Assembly (NCBI RefSeq): GCF_963583255.1
Contig: NC_084808.1
Coordinates: 11,741,501 to 11,805,500 of the forward strand
Direction: 5' to 3'
Length of the DNA stretch: 64,000 bases
From: Pyrus communis
Taxonomy: Eukaryota; Streptophyta; Magnoliopsida; Rosales; Rosaceae
The notes below the pieces were generated by a model, which searched no databases, was not told the origin of the DNA, and saw nothing but the letters and a program-made list of their open reading frames with translations. Position 1 is the first letter of the stretch. Every line of letters starts with the position of its first letter. The translations under genes were made by a program, and so were the position numbers. Below, piece by piece: positions 44,313 through 55,369 of this stretch.

Positions 44313-45740
44313 ATGGATCAATCAAATGTTGGTGTCGTCAAGCAACACGTTGAGAAACCTGAGAAATTCAAGGGTGTTGATTTCAAACATTGGAAACAGA
44401 ACATGTTGTTCTATTTGACAACTCTGAATTTGAGTCATGTCATTACTTCGGAGGCCCCTAAAACACCAGAAGAGGGAGATATGCCTGCCAAAATTCTGCA
44501 AGCTATAGAAGCCTGGACTCACAATGAATTTCTATGCAAGAACTACATTTTGAATGCTTTAGATGACTCTCTATACGATGTTTATTCATCATATAAGATA
44601 GCGAAAGAACTGTGGGAGTCTCTAGACAAGAAGTATAAGTCTGAAGTGCCAAGTTCTAAGAAGTTTGTAATTGGAAAATTTCGGAATTACAATGGCATGA
44701 AAAATTCGATCATAATATAATTACAAATGGATTTATAATCAATGAAAGTGATTAATGCATTTATTTTAAGCAAACGAAAAATGCTTGTGTTATTGTAAGT
44801 CTATATGTTGATGACATGCTTACAATGGGAACAAACAAAGATATGATTAACACCGCAAAGAAAATGCTAAATTCTAGCTTTGATATGAAAGATATGGGAT
44901 TAGCTGATGTGATTCTTGGAGTTCGAATCCTAAGGAATTCAGATGGATACGTCTTAACTCAATCACATTATGTTGAAAAGTTTCTAAAAAGGTTTGGACA
45001 TTATGAATGTAAACCTACAGTAACTCATTTTGATCCCATTCAAAAACTTACTAAAAACGAAGAAGATAGCATATCTCAAATGGAGTATACCCAAGTTATA
45101 GGTTGCTTGATGTACATTATGAATTATACAAGACCTGATCTTGCTTATTCAATAAGCCGACTAAGTAAGTATTTAAGTAATCCCGGAAGAGATCAATGGA
45201 ATGCTTTAATAAGGGTATTAAGATACCTAAAGCATACAATGAACTATGGCTTGCATTACACTCAATATCCCTCAGTATTAGAAGGATATAGTGATGCAAA
45301 TTGGATTTCAAGGAGCACAGATAGTAAATCCACAAGTGGCTATGTATTTAAATTGGTGGAGCAGTTGGGTCATGGAAATCGTCCAAGCAAATGTGTATAG
45401 CATGTTCGACAATGGAATTAGAGTTTATAACGTTAGATACAACTGTTGATGAAGCTAAATGACTTAAACATTTTATGGAAGATATTCCATTATGGCCTAA
45501 GCCTGTGACTACAATATATATACATTGTGACAGCATGGCTGCACGAGGTCGAGCCAAAAACGCTGAATATAATGGGAAGTCAAGACATATAAGGTGACGA
45601 CATAAAACCATTAGACAGCTACTCAAGAATGGAACTATTTCCATCGATTATATTAAATCTAAGGAGAATATTGCTTTTCCTTTGACAAAAGGCTTATCCA
45701 AGGATCAAGTGGCATTTACATCGAGGGGAATGGGTTTAAA
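44313..45740 (+). pseudogene. copia unit gamma: gag fused to RT/RNase H by internal deletion
   Basis: Starts MDQSNVGVVKQHVEKPEKFK; the gag is open for about 125 residues (LYDVYSSYKIAKELWESLD) and at about 44690 passes directly into RT text equivalent to 35125 in unit beta ('aatggcatgaaaaattcgatcat'). Zinc knuckle, protease, integrase and most of RT are gone. The RT end keeps YVDDMLTMG, with [18 protein letters not shown], and RNase H keeps [11 protein letters not shown] before frameshifts near 45345 and 45470; the end reads IAFPLTKGLS-like near 45680. A non-autonomous deletion derivative; the joint has only a few shared bases (caa/g). Confidence 0.82.
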
Positions 45741-46356
45741 GCCAACTCAATGAGTTATAACTTGACGGAAACCTAACCTAGCTAATTAGAGATCCCATGG
45801 TCTAGGTTCTATAGGCAAACTAATCGAGGAAAACTCAAAGTAAGAAACACACAATCCTTACTCATTCCTATGATGGAAAACAGTGTGTTTCCTTTAAGAC
45901 GTAGAGGGTGAATCGCTATTCTTAATAATGCTAATATCTTATGTTTAAGATGAATAGAACAAGCTATTCTCAATTAGCATTACCTATAAGAGAGTGATGT
46001 GGGGTCGCATCTTTGAGAATTGATATGGCTACAATTCTTTAAAGGTCTCATGAAATCAGGATATGTTCAGGACCAAAATGAATACAACAGTATGAATTGC
46101 AGTGTGTCAAGATGTGATATGTGATACTTATTGTTTCGATTTACAACTAAGAATGATCAGTTCAAGATATTAAATTCACTGCTTCATTAGGTAAATCCGA
46201 TAAGTACTCACTAGAGAAGGTTTAAGTCCAAAAGACACATATCCCGATGCGTATCATATCTAAGTTTTTTGGAAAAACGTTACTAATTTCGTTAGTATCT
46301 TATTTTCTATTCAAAAGTGGGGTATTGCAAGAGTTTGAATAGAAAATGTGGGGTGT
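45741..46356 (+). other. copia unit gamma 3' untranslated region
   Basis: Family text as at 27663 and 36191. Its end has a 46-bp extension where the '...tattcaaaagtggggtattg' tract is followed by an extra 'caagagtttgaatagaaaatgtggggtg' before the LTR, so the polypurine tract appears twice (about 46314 and 46346). Confidence 0.65.
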
Positions 46357-47048
46357 TGTTGGAACTTGTGAAACTTGTGGGATCTTTAGTCCCACATCGC
46401 CCATTCCTCTTCTGGTGATCCACTTTATAAGTGTGTTCCCACACTTAAGGTCTAAAAGAAATTGGGCCAAAGCCATGAACCTTGGGTCTTAGCCTTAGAG
46501 GGTTTGGGTGCATATATTAAATGTCAAAGATTGGCTCTTGGGCTCGGATGGACGAAAAACACAAGTATCATTTTTACGTTTTTGACTTTTGCATTCAGTT
46601 TTTTTTGTTTTCGAAAGGATAAAATTGATCTCGTGAGCAGTTATAACCATTCTTAAAGATAAACATGAACGGCTTTAACTGCTTCATTACGCCATTATAA
46701 ATATGGTCATAAGATCAGAAACCGAACAACTATTCCATCACTTCTTTTTCCATACTTCACAGAGAAACACCACAACCAATTCGCCAAGAATCCAAGTTCA
46801 AGTGTAAGAACTTGGATTAGATAGTTGTATCCTGTAAGATAGACGTCCGTTGAACTATTGCTTTGGTGTAGGGGTGAATTTCTGTCTTAGGAGATTGCTA
46901 CTGCAAGCCTTTATCTTCCTAACCAAGTCAGTGTTTTGTGATTTATTATTCAATTTTATTAATGGTCTATATTGTGAGATATATTGTATCTTTGTGAAAT
47001 TTCTATTCGAAATAAATTGTGCAATTGTTATTTATTATATACTTGACA
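46357..47048 (+). repeat. copia LTR 3 (692 bp), shared by units gamma and delta
   Basis: TGTTGGAACTTG...CTTGACA; matches LTR 1 over its full length. TATA box ttataaatatgg near 46696. It is followed by the same leader and gag start as in the other units. Confidence 0.8.
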
Positions 47049-47097
47049 TTTGATTGGTTTTAACAATCTAAGACAGAAATTTCTATTCCTGTGAAAC

Positions 47098-47640
47098 CAT
47101 GGATCGATCAAATGTTGGTGTCGTTAAACAACACGTTGAGAAACCTGACAAATTCAAGGGAGTTGATTTCAAACATTGGCAACGAAAGATGTTGTTCTAT
47201 TTGACAACTCTGAATTTAAGTAATGTCATTACTTCGGAGGCCCCTAAAGCACCAGAAGAATGAGATATTCCTGCCGAAATTCTGCAGGCTATAGAAGCCT
47301 AGACTCACAATGAATTTCTATGCAGGAACTACATTCTGAATGCTTTAGCTGACTCAATATATGATGTTTATTCATCATATAACATAGCAAAAGAACTGTA
47401 GGAGTCTCTGGACAAGAAGTATAAGTCTGAAGTGCCAAGTTCCAAGATGTTTGTAATTGGAAAATTTTTGAATTACAAGATGAGTGACACCAAGTTTGTT
47501 GTCAAGCAAGTTGAAGAACTCCAAGTGATTGGTCATGAGTTAGATGAAGAAAATCTTGGTCTGAAAGAAGGTTTTGTGGTTAGCTCTATTACAGAGAAAC
47601 TGCCTTCGAATTGGAAAGACTTTAAGAATTATCTGGTGCC
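47098..47640 (+). pseudogene. copia unit delta gag fragment
   Basis: Starts MDRSNVGVVKQHVEKPDKFK and has several stops (for example the tga near 47261, the tag near 47301 and another tag near 47399). The last open part (47432-47647) reads SKMFVIGKFLNYKMSD, EELQVIGHELDEENLGLKEG, SSITEKLPSNWKDFKNYL, and then runs into copia LTR text at 47641. Everything from the zinc knuckle to the LTR middle has been deleted. Confidence 0.78.
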
Positions 47641-47818
47641 GGGGTGAATTTCTGTCTTAGGAGATTGCTACTGCAAGCCTCTATCTTCCTAACCAAGTAA
47701 GTGTTTTTTGATTTATTATTCAATTTTATTAATTGTTTATATTGTGAGATATATTTTATCTTTGTGAATTTTCTATTCGAAATAAAATGTGCAATTGTTA
47801 TATATTATATACTTGGCA
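47641..47818 (+). repeat. copia LTR 4, right end only
   Basis: Begins at 'ggggtgaatttctgtcttagg' (equivalent to 46870) and ends ACTTGGCA, followed by 'tttaattggttttaa', the start of the family leader. Only about the last 180 bases of the LTR remain. Confidence 0.75.
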
Positions 47819-47825
47819 TTTAATT

Positions 47826-48599
47826 GGTTTTAAAATGGGTATGAAAGTTCATCGTTCTGCAAATGCACTAATATGTTAGACTGCAAACTCGTCTCCGTTC
47901 CTGCCATTAGTGATCGTTGTCTAAGCTTGTATGATGGCAAACCACTTTCAAATGTGACTGAATTTCGTAGTGTGGTTAGTGCTCTTTAGTATTTCACCTT
48001 CATACAACCAGATATCTCATTTGCTGTCAATCAGGTATGCTAGTACATGCCTCGTCCTACCACTACTCATTAGATCCCAATAAAACATATCTTAAGATAT
48101 CTGAAGACTACTCCTGACCATGGTTTAGTGTACAAGGAATCTTATGGCTTATGTCGATACTTACTATGCTGGTGATCCCGATGATCATATTTTTTTGGAC
48201 ACTTACCTTATTTCATGGACTTCAAAGAAGCAAAGGGGGGATCTCGTTCGAGCACTGAATCTGAGTATAGCCAGCTTGCTCATACTACCACCACAATTTC
48301 CTGGTTTCGAAAGTTGTTTAATGATCTTCGTATCTCATCATCACCTCCTAAAATTTGGTGCAATAATATTTCGGCAATCTCTATGGCATCTAATCATATT
48401 TTCCACACTCGCACTCGTCATGTGGAGGTAGATTATCATTACATTCGTGAAAAGGTAACTCAACGAGAACTTAGTGTTGGTTCTATTGCCACGCAACACC
48501 AACTTGCTAATTTCCTTACCAAAGGTTTGTCAACAACACGCTTCAATTTCATATATCCAAGCTGCATGTTCGTCGTCGACCGCTCAGCTTGTGAGGGAG
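47826..48599 (+). pseudogene. RT tail and RNase H of a different copia family
   Basis: Reads FRSVVSAL-stop-YFTFIQPDISFAVNQ, HILRYLKTTPDHGLVY, then after shifts SSTESEYSQLAHTTTTISWF, PPKIWCNNISAISMASNHIF, HTRTRHVEVDYHYIREKV, and QLANFLTKGLSTTRFNF. The 'WCDNISAI...RTKHVEVDYHFIREKV' block is characteristic of copia RNase H, and the sequence is clearly different from the alpha-delta family. A short polypurine tract (ttgtgagggag, 48589-48599) ends the region. The open part, 48215-48718, runs on into the LTR. Confidence 0.82.
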
Positions 48600-48888
48600 T
48601 GATAAACCATCCAACCCGCCAAGAGGAAATTCAAATATTTCCTTTAGCCAACAGAAGCCACAACAAATGCAAGATTCTTTCAAACATGTTGATCAGTCCT
48701 AGCTGTGATCTTATTTGAATTTTGTATTTTGGATTAATGTAATTATCACTTGTATTATCTATTTATTATACAAAAGTTTGTCCCACATCAAACTCTCCTT
48801 TGTAACCTATATATAAAGATGAATACACAAAAGGAATGTTCACCGAGCAAAATCATACTCAACCTTTAGTTTTCGATATTTATACACA
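48600..48888 (+). repeat. 3' LTR of the second copia family (about 289 bp)
   Basis: TGATAAACCATCC... directly after the purine tract, TATA-like ctatatataaag near 48810, and a plausible end ...TATACACA. The right boundary is by the CA rule only. Confidence 0.6.
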
Positions 48889-48988
48889 CCAATAATTAGA
48901 GCACCCTATTTTAAAAGATGAGTTAGGTTGTATAATTAGGAATCTTAATATTATTTTGAACAAAGGAAAAGATTTTTGCAAGGGGTTT

Positions 48989-50463
48989 TGATGAGTCGAT
49001 TTTATATTATATATTATTCTCTATTCTTGATATATTTTGGTTATTATTTTGGTGATATTTTAATGCGTTGTTATGTATTTTCAATGTAGGACATGCGAAC
49101 TTGTTATGAGCATAAAGTAATCAAACAGTGGAATTTTTGAGTGATTTTAATTGGAGCAGGTTCATGAATCTGTCGAGAAGGTTGTATTAAAATTTCATAA
49201 TTTCATCCCGAAGCATATGATTGTGGCAAATTAATTTATGCCTAGGGTGCATTGTTGGCTGATTGGGCTGGAAGATGATGGATTTTGGACTTTAGTTCTT
49301 CTTGGAACTTGAAGAGAAGGTCCTAATCTTTATTTTAAGTCATTTTGGGCATGTTTTGGAGTCTTGAAGGTCCAGAAACATGGCTATTTCTTTGCTGGGT
49401 AAATTTCCAAGTCAGAATAGGAATGTAATTCCTAGTTATCCTTTTATTATTTTATTTCCTAGTTTTTAGAAAACCATTTCTACGAGGGTTTTAATTTGGA
49501 GTAGTATAAATAAGACTTTTTAGCCATTACGGTTCTGGATGCGACATTGAGAGAAGAACTTAGCAAAGCTTTGGAGAATTTCAGACGTTTTACATACAAG
49601 GGTGTTTTCAATCTTTTTTCTAGTTAATGATATTTTCTTCGATTTTTATTATGAGTATGCGTAACTAATTCCTTTTGCTAGGGTTAGGTCATGAGCCTGA
49701 GCATGAATGTATGATTTTATTAATTTACTTATGAATGGATGCATGCTTGCTTTGAATTATTAATTACTGTGATTAACACTATCTATATATTTTAATGATT
49801 GATCACCATTAGGATATTTAGACAAGTAATTTGATGCAATTTCTATTGGAACATCACCTGAAATTGAGAAGGGCTTCTAGTGATTAGTAATTGTAAGTTC
49901 ACTTAAGGCGAACATCACGCTCTTAAGGGTTGCATGGTTTTTCAAAGGGCTTTCACAAAGTTTAATGAGTCTTGCATGTTTATATTTGATTTGAACATCA
50001 CAGACGGGTTGCATGTTAGATATACACTTTTGCTTAAATATCACGAGGAAAATATGCATTAGGAAAACTTAACCTTCAAGGCATGTATGTGGAGATTCAT
50101 AAGTAATTGGTAGAATTGCATAGGATTGTAACGGTGACGGCTAAACCCTAGTCTTTCCCAAAATTGTTTAATTTAAAAAAAAAAACTAAAAAAATAAAAA
50201 CGTTTCTCTTCTTTGCAGCTATTATTTCCAAACTTCCACATTTCTTTTATTGTTAATTTAATCTTTTCAAATTCAAAAATCTCAAATCTTTGATAAAACA
50301 TCTATTTTAATAATTAATTAAGAGTTAATTTAATTACAAATTAGTCAAACAATCTTTGGGGACAATGACCTTGCATGAGCGATTATACTACAATTACCTT
50401 GTTTTCTTGCAAGTATTTTCAATGATTTTAACCTTATTTGAGCATGTACGAAAAATCATATCA
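48989..50463 (+). mobile_element. solo LTR (1475 bp), target duplication GGTTT
   Basis: Left end TGATGAGTCG and right end AATCATATCA give an inverted TGAT...ATCA pair. GGTTT flanks both sides exactly (48984-48988 and 50464-50468). A TATA box (tataaata, 49505-49512) gives the plus orientation. The terminal TGAT...ATCA form and text near the right end (actacaattac) resemble the Athila-like LTR at 59388-61248 in design, so a Ty3/gypsy origin is likely. No coding sequence. Confidence 0.85.
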
Positions 50464-50674
50464 GGTTTCTAGCTACAGTGTTTAAGAACTTTTATCCATG
50501 CACCTGGGTCTATGCTTCGTCCCGTCCTCCTCTATCGCTTGAATAAAAATAGTAATACGTTGTCAACAAAGGAAAGCATTTAGAGTGTAATTAAGTTGGG
50601 TAGGGATTCTTAGGAGATGATAGGGTTTAAGCTGAGCACCAAGAAATTTATTCGTAAGTACTTGTCATCTGAAC

Positions 50675-51687
50675 TAGACCTGGCATTGGTGTCATGTTTT
50701 CTGTGTTCGTGTCGTTTTTGTGACATAAACGATATCTTAACGAGTCGTGTAATACCCGTTAAGGTAAACGGGTAATATGACCAGACCCGAACTTGACTCG
50801 TTAATATTATCAGGTAATATGACTCGACCCGTTACACATTAAAGAAAATATATTGTAAATCAATAAACAATGAAAATGAAAAACATATCTTGACCTAAAC
50901 AAAAGGAAAACATAATACTAAATTAGTATATGCATACCACATTGTCACATAAATATTACTTCAAAACATGAAAAAAAACATTTGTCTTTCAAGTATTATA
51001 TATCCCAAAATAAGAGCCTAATGAAAAAACATTAGTATATTACTCCAAAATACCAAATGTTCAAGGATATGCAAAATGAAGGGAGTTGTGTTTCAAGGTT
51101 GAGGAACCTTGCACATTTTTCACAATAAAAAAATCAAAAGATGTTGTACCCATCCTCAAAGCTTAGAGGATACGATCACGAGCGTTTGCATATTTTATTT
51201 ACATTTTTCGCACTTGTATTATAATTTTTTTAACGTGTTTGGTATTTTTAAATTACTTGATATTTTATTTTTAATGTGTTTTATATTTTTTTTAATCTCA
51301 CTCCTTGCTTATAGTATACTATAAAAGTAAATAAATAAATAAAACTTAATTTTTTTATTTATTTAGAATAATAATATAATAATACATATTTAATGGACAA
51401 TATATACCTATACACTATGACTATTGTATTTTATAGTAAGTTTGTTTGGTAGTTTAAAAAATTAAAATCATCAAAATAACTTTTTTCTTAACGTGTCAAA
51501 ATGGGTTACCCACGTGTCACTCTCATGTAAGCTTGTTAAGGACCCATTATTTAATAGGTTCTTATCGTGTGACCCGATAACAATCCGATCAGTTATCGTG
51601 CTGACCTGAAACCCGTTATTTTAGTGTAATTTACGTGTCCTGTTAATGTGTTGTGTTAACAAATTGTGTAAGAAATTACCAGGTCTA
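50675..51687. mobile_element. non-autonomous hAT-type element (1013 bp)
   Basis: Both ends read TAGACCTGG inward, with further partial similarity (TAGACCTGGCATT / TAGACCTGGTAAT). The flanks ATCTGAAC (50667-50674) and ATGTGAAC (51688-51695) match at 7 of 8 bases, the hAT target size. Subterminal regions are full of 'acccgttaa / cgttaacgag'-like phrases. The middle is A/T-rich with a small frame (51109-51324) of hydrophobic low-complexity text. No transposase. Confidence 0.75.
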
Positions 51688-51695
51688 ATGTGAAC

Positions 51696-52794
51696 TATTA
51701 AAAATGCTTAATTATTTGAGTTCATTTTTATTCATATGTACTTGTCATGTGAACTGTTAAATATTCTTATTTGTTTATGTTATAAATTTGAAACTAAGAG
51801 TGCTCAATTCGGTTATAGGACCCATGTTGTCCTAGGACTGTATAAGACCGCAGCGTATTTTTGACCTTCAAGTGAAATAGTATGCTAAATCAGAGTCAGT
51901 GGCCCAATGTATGCACCCGTGAAAGTTGCAATTCGGATTGAGAAATTCAACTCTTTGCTCACTTTTCACTTGACCAACTCGTTACGCAATTTTAAGATTC
52001 TTAAATAAGGGATAATGTCATCACTGATTTAGGTAGAATAATAATAACTTGTGCAATTTGAAACTAGTGGAATAATGTCATCACTGATCCTCTCAAAAGG
52101 GTTCCCAAAAGAAAAGTGTATTCACATCGAACCACATATGGATAATCCTGCGTATCAGATCGTATTCTAACGAAATCCAAAATGGTATTCCATTGGTTCA
52201 GAATAAAAATCTCATACATGCTATGCATGTGGAAAAATATATCTTTATTAATTAATGAAACTCTCTTTGTCAACTAAAAGAGGGTGAAAAGACAACTTAG
52301 TCTTCTATCACACAAAAAAAAAATGACGGGCAATAATGTAATTTCACATGTCCAAATTTTACTGTTTTTTTATTGAAACCTTACCTACAGGTGATGTTAA
52401 AATATCTCTAATATTTAAAATTAAAAAAAAACCAAAAAAACCAAAAACAAAAACCTCACACTCCTCCCACGTTTTCTCTCTCTCTCTCTCTCCCTCTCTC
52501 CTTTTCATTTTCTAAAAAAATATGTTCATACGCACTAAGTGTGTAGATAAATGCTAGTATAAAGAAAGAGAAGTTAGAGGAAAATGTAAAAGAATTATTT
52601 TATTTTTATATTTTAAATAAGGATTCTATCTCTATTTGAATTTTTTTATCGCAAATAAGGGCGAGGAAAGAAATAGAGATATGATTCTTAATAATTTTAT
52701 AGATTTGAGGTCACACTAAACAACATTCATTTACAACCAATTAGCAACAATCATATTATGTGATAAATTAATGCCTTTGGTACCCACTCTTACT
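51696..52794. other. non-coding spacer with a CT microsatellite
   Basis: The CT microsatellite runs from about 52476 to 52501. The phrase 'ataatgtcatcactgat' occurs twice 60 bases apart (about 52013 and 52073). Nothing coding is supported. Confidence 0.45.
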
Positions 52795-52803
52795 TAAAAG
52801 AAA

Positions 52804-53801
52804 TGCCTAATTGGATAAATAGTCATCGTGGTGATAGGGTATTCAGAAGATAGCCTATGTGGAAAAAAAAAAAAATCGAATTTAAACCCTTATGATGAAG
52901 TCTGTTAGAAATTAAATTCCAAATTGAAATTTCAGTTAGTAAAAAAATAAAAAATAAAAAGAAATATCAGTTAGTTCTTCACTAAGATTTTATTTTTTTA
53001 TTTTTTTGGGTCCAGAGGTTAGAATCGTTACAACCTATGCAGAACAAGCTTGAATCCTATACGACGGCAAGAGAGAGGTGATCGATCGCCGCAGTAATCG
53101 ATGGTGTTCTTTAGGAGCATCACCGCACTTTCCAAGCTCCGTTCTCGTCTCAGGCAACAGTCGAGTCTCAGAGATTCCGTCACATGAAATCAAACGCAAA
53201 CTTCCACAAATCTTGACCTTCGTTCTCAGTTGGTCGAATTGATTCATGAACAACAAGAACGTCTGAAGAAACTGAAAGCAGAAAAGTTTAACTGGGCAAT
53301 ATCACTGTTGATATTGATTGGTGGAATTAGAGGAATGATAGGGTTGTTGTGGGAAACCTCCTTGATCCAGATGAGGGAATTCCCTTCAGGGGTATGTCAA
53401 TTCTAGAATGCCATAAAGTATTAACAGCTGCAAAGCCAAGTGGAGAACCTTTGCCAGAAAGAATTAACAGCATATCTAATGACTTTGCCAGAAAGTATTC
53501 ACAGTACATCCAATGACCTGATGTCATGGCCCTCCAGGTACAGAGTGAAATCCAGAAGGCATATGAAAAGGGGATTGGCTCATTTGCAGCTGCTTTAAAC
53601 GGTTTGATAGTTCTCATATCTTTCATTTTGGTTTGACTGCGCCGAGATAGATGTATCGGGAATTAATGGGTTAATGGAGATTTTGATTTGGGGTTTATAT
53701 CCTATGGACTCCATCACGGGAGTTTAAATTCAAATTTTACCACCACATGAGCTATCTTCCAAACACTTTATTACTACAAGGATCATTTATCCAATTAGGC
53801 C
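52804..53801 (+). mobile_element. Pack-MULE-like element carrying a citrate synthase fragment (998 bp)
   Basis: Long terminal inverted repeats of about 110 bp: the left end (tgcctaattggataaat, ... gaagatagcctatgtgg, ... gaatttaaacccttatga) matches the inverted right end (ggcctaattggataaat, ... gaagatagctcatgtgg, ... gaatttaaactcccgtga). The flanks TAAAAGAAA (52795-52803) and TAAAAGAAC (53802-53810) match at 8 of 9 bases. Long inverted repeats with a 9-base duplication are the Mutator-like signature. There is no transposase; the interior is a host gene fragment, which makes it a Pack-MULE. Confidence 0.8.
53101..53576 (+). pseudogene. captured mitochondrial citrate synthase fragment
   Basis: Begins with an ATG and reads MVFFRSITALSKLRSRL, the mitochondrial targeting start of plant citrate synthase, then (after a TGA at 53187) [34 protein letters not shown], and in a shifted frame [11 protein letters not shown] and [18 protein letters not shown]. 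It then jumps to a distant part of the enzyme, a broken HPMT and MALQVQSEIQKAYEKGI, leaving out the segment between. These blocks match remembered Arabidopsis citrate synthase text in order. About 70 bases of 5' leader appear to be included (53030-53100). Catalytic His and Asp blocks lie further on and are absent. Non-functional. Confidence 0.82.
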
Positions 53802-53810
53802 TAAAAGAAC

Positions 53811-54121
53811 AAAAATCTAAGGTCGTCGACCTTTATCTTCGATCTTGGGATCAGTTGCAATCTTAACGACCCTTATCCTTTTCTCTTTGTCATTGGAAGT
53901 GGTCTCTATTAGTGGTCAATCTCCTTTGTGGATGAGAGTCTTTGTGATTGTGATCACTCTCTTACTCTATCAAAGAGAACATTTATGGTTGTGGTCTCTC
54001 CCTCGCTCAGTCAGGGATCATTTTGTAAAGTTTGTGGTGTGTGCAACTGACAAAGGACTTTTGAAACACTGAGTCTTAAATATAAACATAATGGAAAAGG
54101 ACGATCGACAAAAGAAGGATA
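53811..54121. other. spacer, no gene supported
   Basis: One frame (53845-54072) encodes hydrophobic then mixed text (ILTTLILFSLSLEVVSISG) without any domain I know. I leave it as spacer. Confidence 0.35.
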
Positions 54122-54656
54122 TGGTAACATATTGCTTATCATTTATATATGAGATTAATATAAACAATTAAAGAGAAAGTTAGAAAAACTGACAAACTTG
54201 GAGATCGAGGCTTGCATAAATGCAATGTCCTAAAGACAGAATTTCGCCCCTACTCTTGTGCTTGTAGTTCGGTAGGCGTCTATCTCCCAGGATTCAACAA
54301 TCTATAATCCAAAGTCAAAGCACTTCAATCTTCGGACTCTGGCGAACTTTATATATTCTATACTCTCAAGACACGACTCGGAATTTGACTCACGAAGCAT
54401 GAGAGAAACAAAGTGGGGAAACCCTATTTCTCAAGAGTAAAAATTAACTCTAATTTTTGTATCTTTAATACCAATGGTTTCATGGGTTTAAATAGAATCC
54501 AATTTGTACTTATTAAAGAGATGTAACTTTTCATCTATAAGTATACATCACTTATCAAGGAATACACCTAAACAACATAACCTTTCCAAGAAATTGGTTA
54601 ACAATATTTTTCATTCAATTATTAAAATTATATATTACAATATATAATTTCCAACA
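54122..54656 (-). repeat. copia LTR (boundaries partly uncertain)
   Basis: Read on the minus strand it starts TGTTGGAAATTATATATTG (54656 leftward) and later has 'gtaggggcgaaattctgtc' and 'gcaagcctcgatctcc', parallel to 'gtaggggcgaatttctrtc' and 'gcaagcctctatcttcc' in the copia LTRs of this window. That marks it as a related but distinct copia family. No matching target duplication was found, so the left end (shown as 54122) is a guess. Confidence 0.5.
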
Positions 54657-55369
54657 CTTGTTACTAATCAATTTGATTTATGTTGAAGCTTGCAGGCTTG
54701 TTAGAAAAAATGTGGTTATTGATATCTATGTGATCATGACATATACATATGCATTGCAAAGCAAGAAAGAGAGTTCAGTTCTATTGAGTTGTGTAAAGTG
54801 TTTGAGTTGTGAGGATATTTAAGTGCTGAAGTCTGCCTTGAATATAAAATAATGAACCTTGTATATGTCAGGCGTTGGGCAAAGGGCTTGAGTATACAAA
54901 CTGGTCGATTATAAAATAATGAAATCTCGTATATGTCAGGCGTTTGGGGAAGGGCTTAAGTATACAACTGGGCATTGGGAGAAGTACCTATATAACAAAA
55001 TGAATTTGAGAATTTAATTTTGAAAAACTGGGTTTAGGGGATGAACGGGAGTTAACTCATATTTTAAGGTATTCAGAGCCAAGTGGTATAAGCATAGTAT
55101 GGGACGTGCAGGCTTGGGTGCCCTAGGTATGTGTTAGCGGGATTAGAAGAGAGTGTGTACCTTCATGCATCTCATTTTCATATATTTTATGTATTTGCAA
55201 GGTTTACTAATTTTAGTTAATTTGTTTGGTACTTTTGGTTGTGAAGTAATTGTGCACTAATTTTATTCCGTTGCGTATTTGATAAATTATATGTGGTAAA
55301 CTCAAGCATTTTTATGTAAAATTTTGTTACACGATGTATTGTATTTTAGTTACAAATATTATTTTAAAA
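54657..55369. other. spacer with a 67-bp tandem duplication
   Basis: 'aaaataatga...gtatatgtcaggcgtt...gggctt(g/a)agtatacaa' occurs at 54846 and again at 54913 (67 bases apart). The rest (54980-55369) is A/T-rich and unassigned. Confidence 0.5.

Noticed and set aside
53101..53576. A working citrate synthase gene
   Set aside because: Stop near codon 29, a frameshift, a skipped segment and no catalytic domain; it lies within transposon inverted repeats.
53327..53626. 99-residue minus-strand frame
   Set aside because: It is the complement of the citrate synthase fragment and has no domain of its own.
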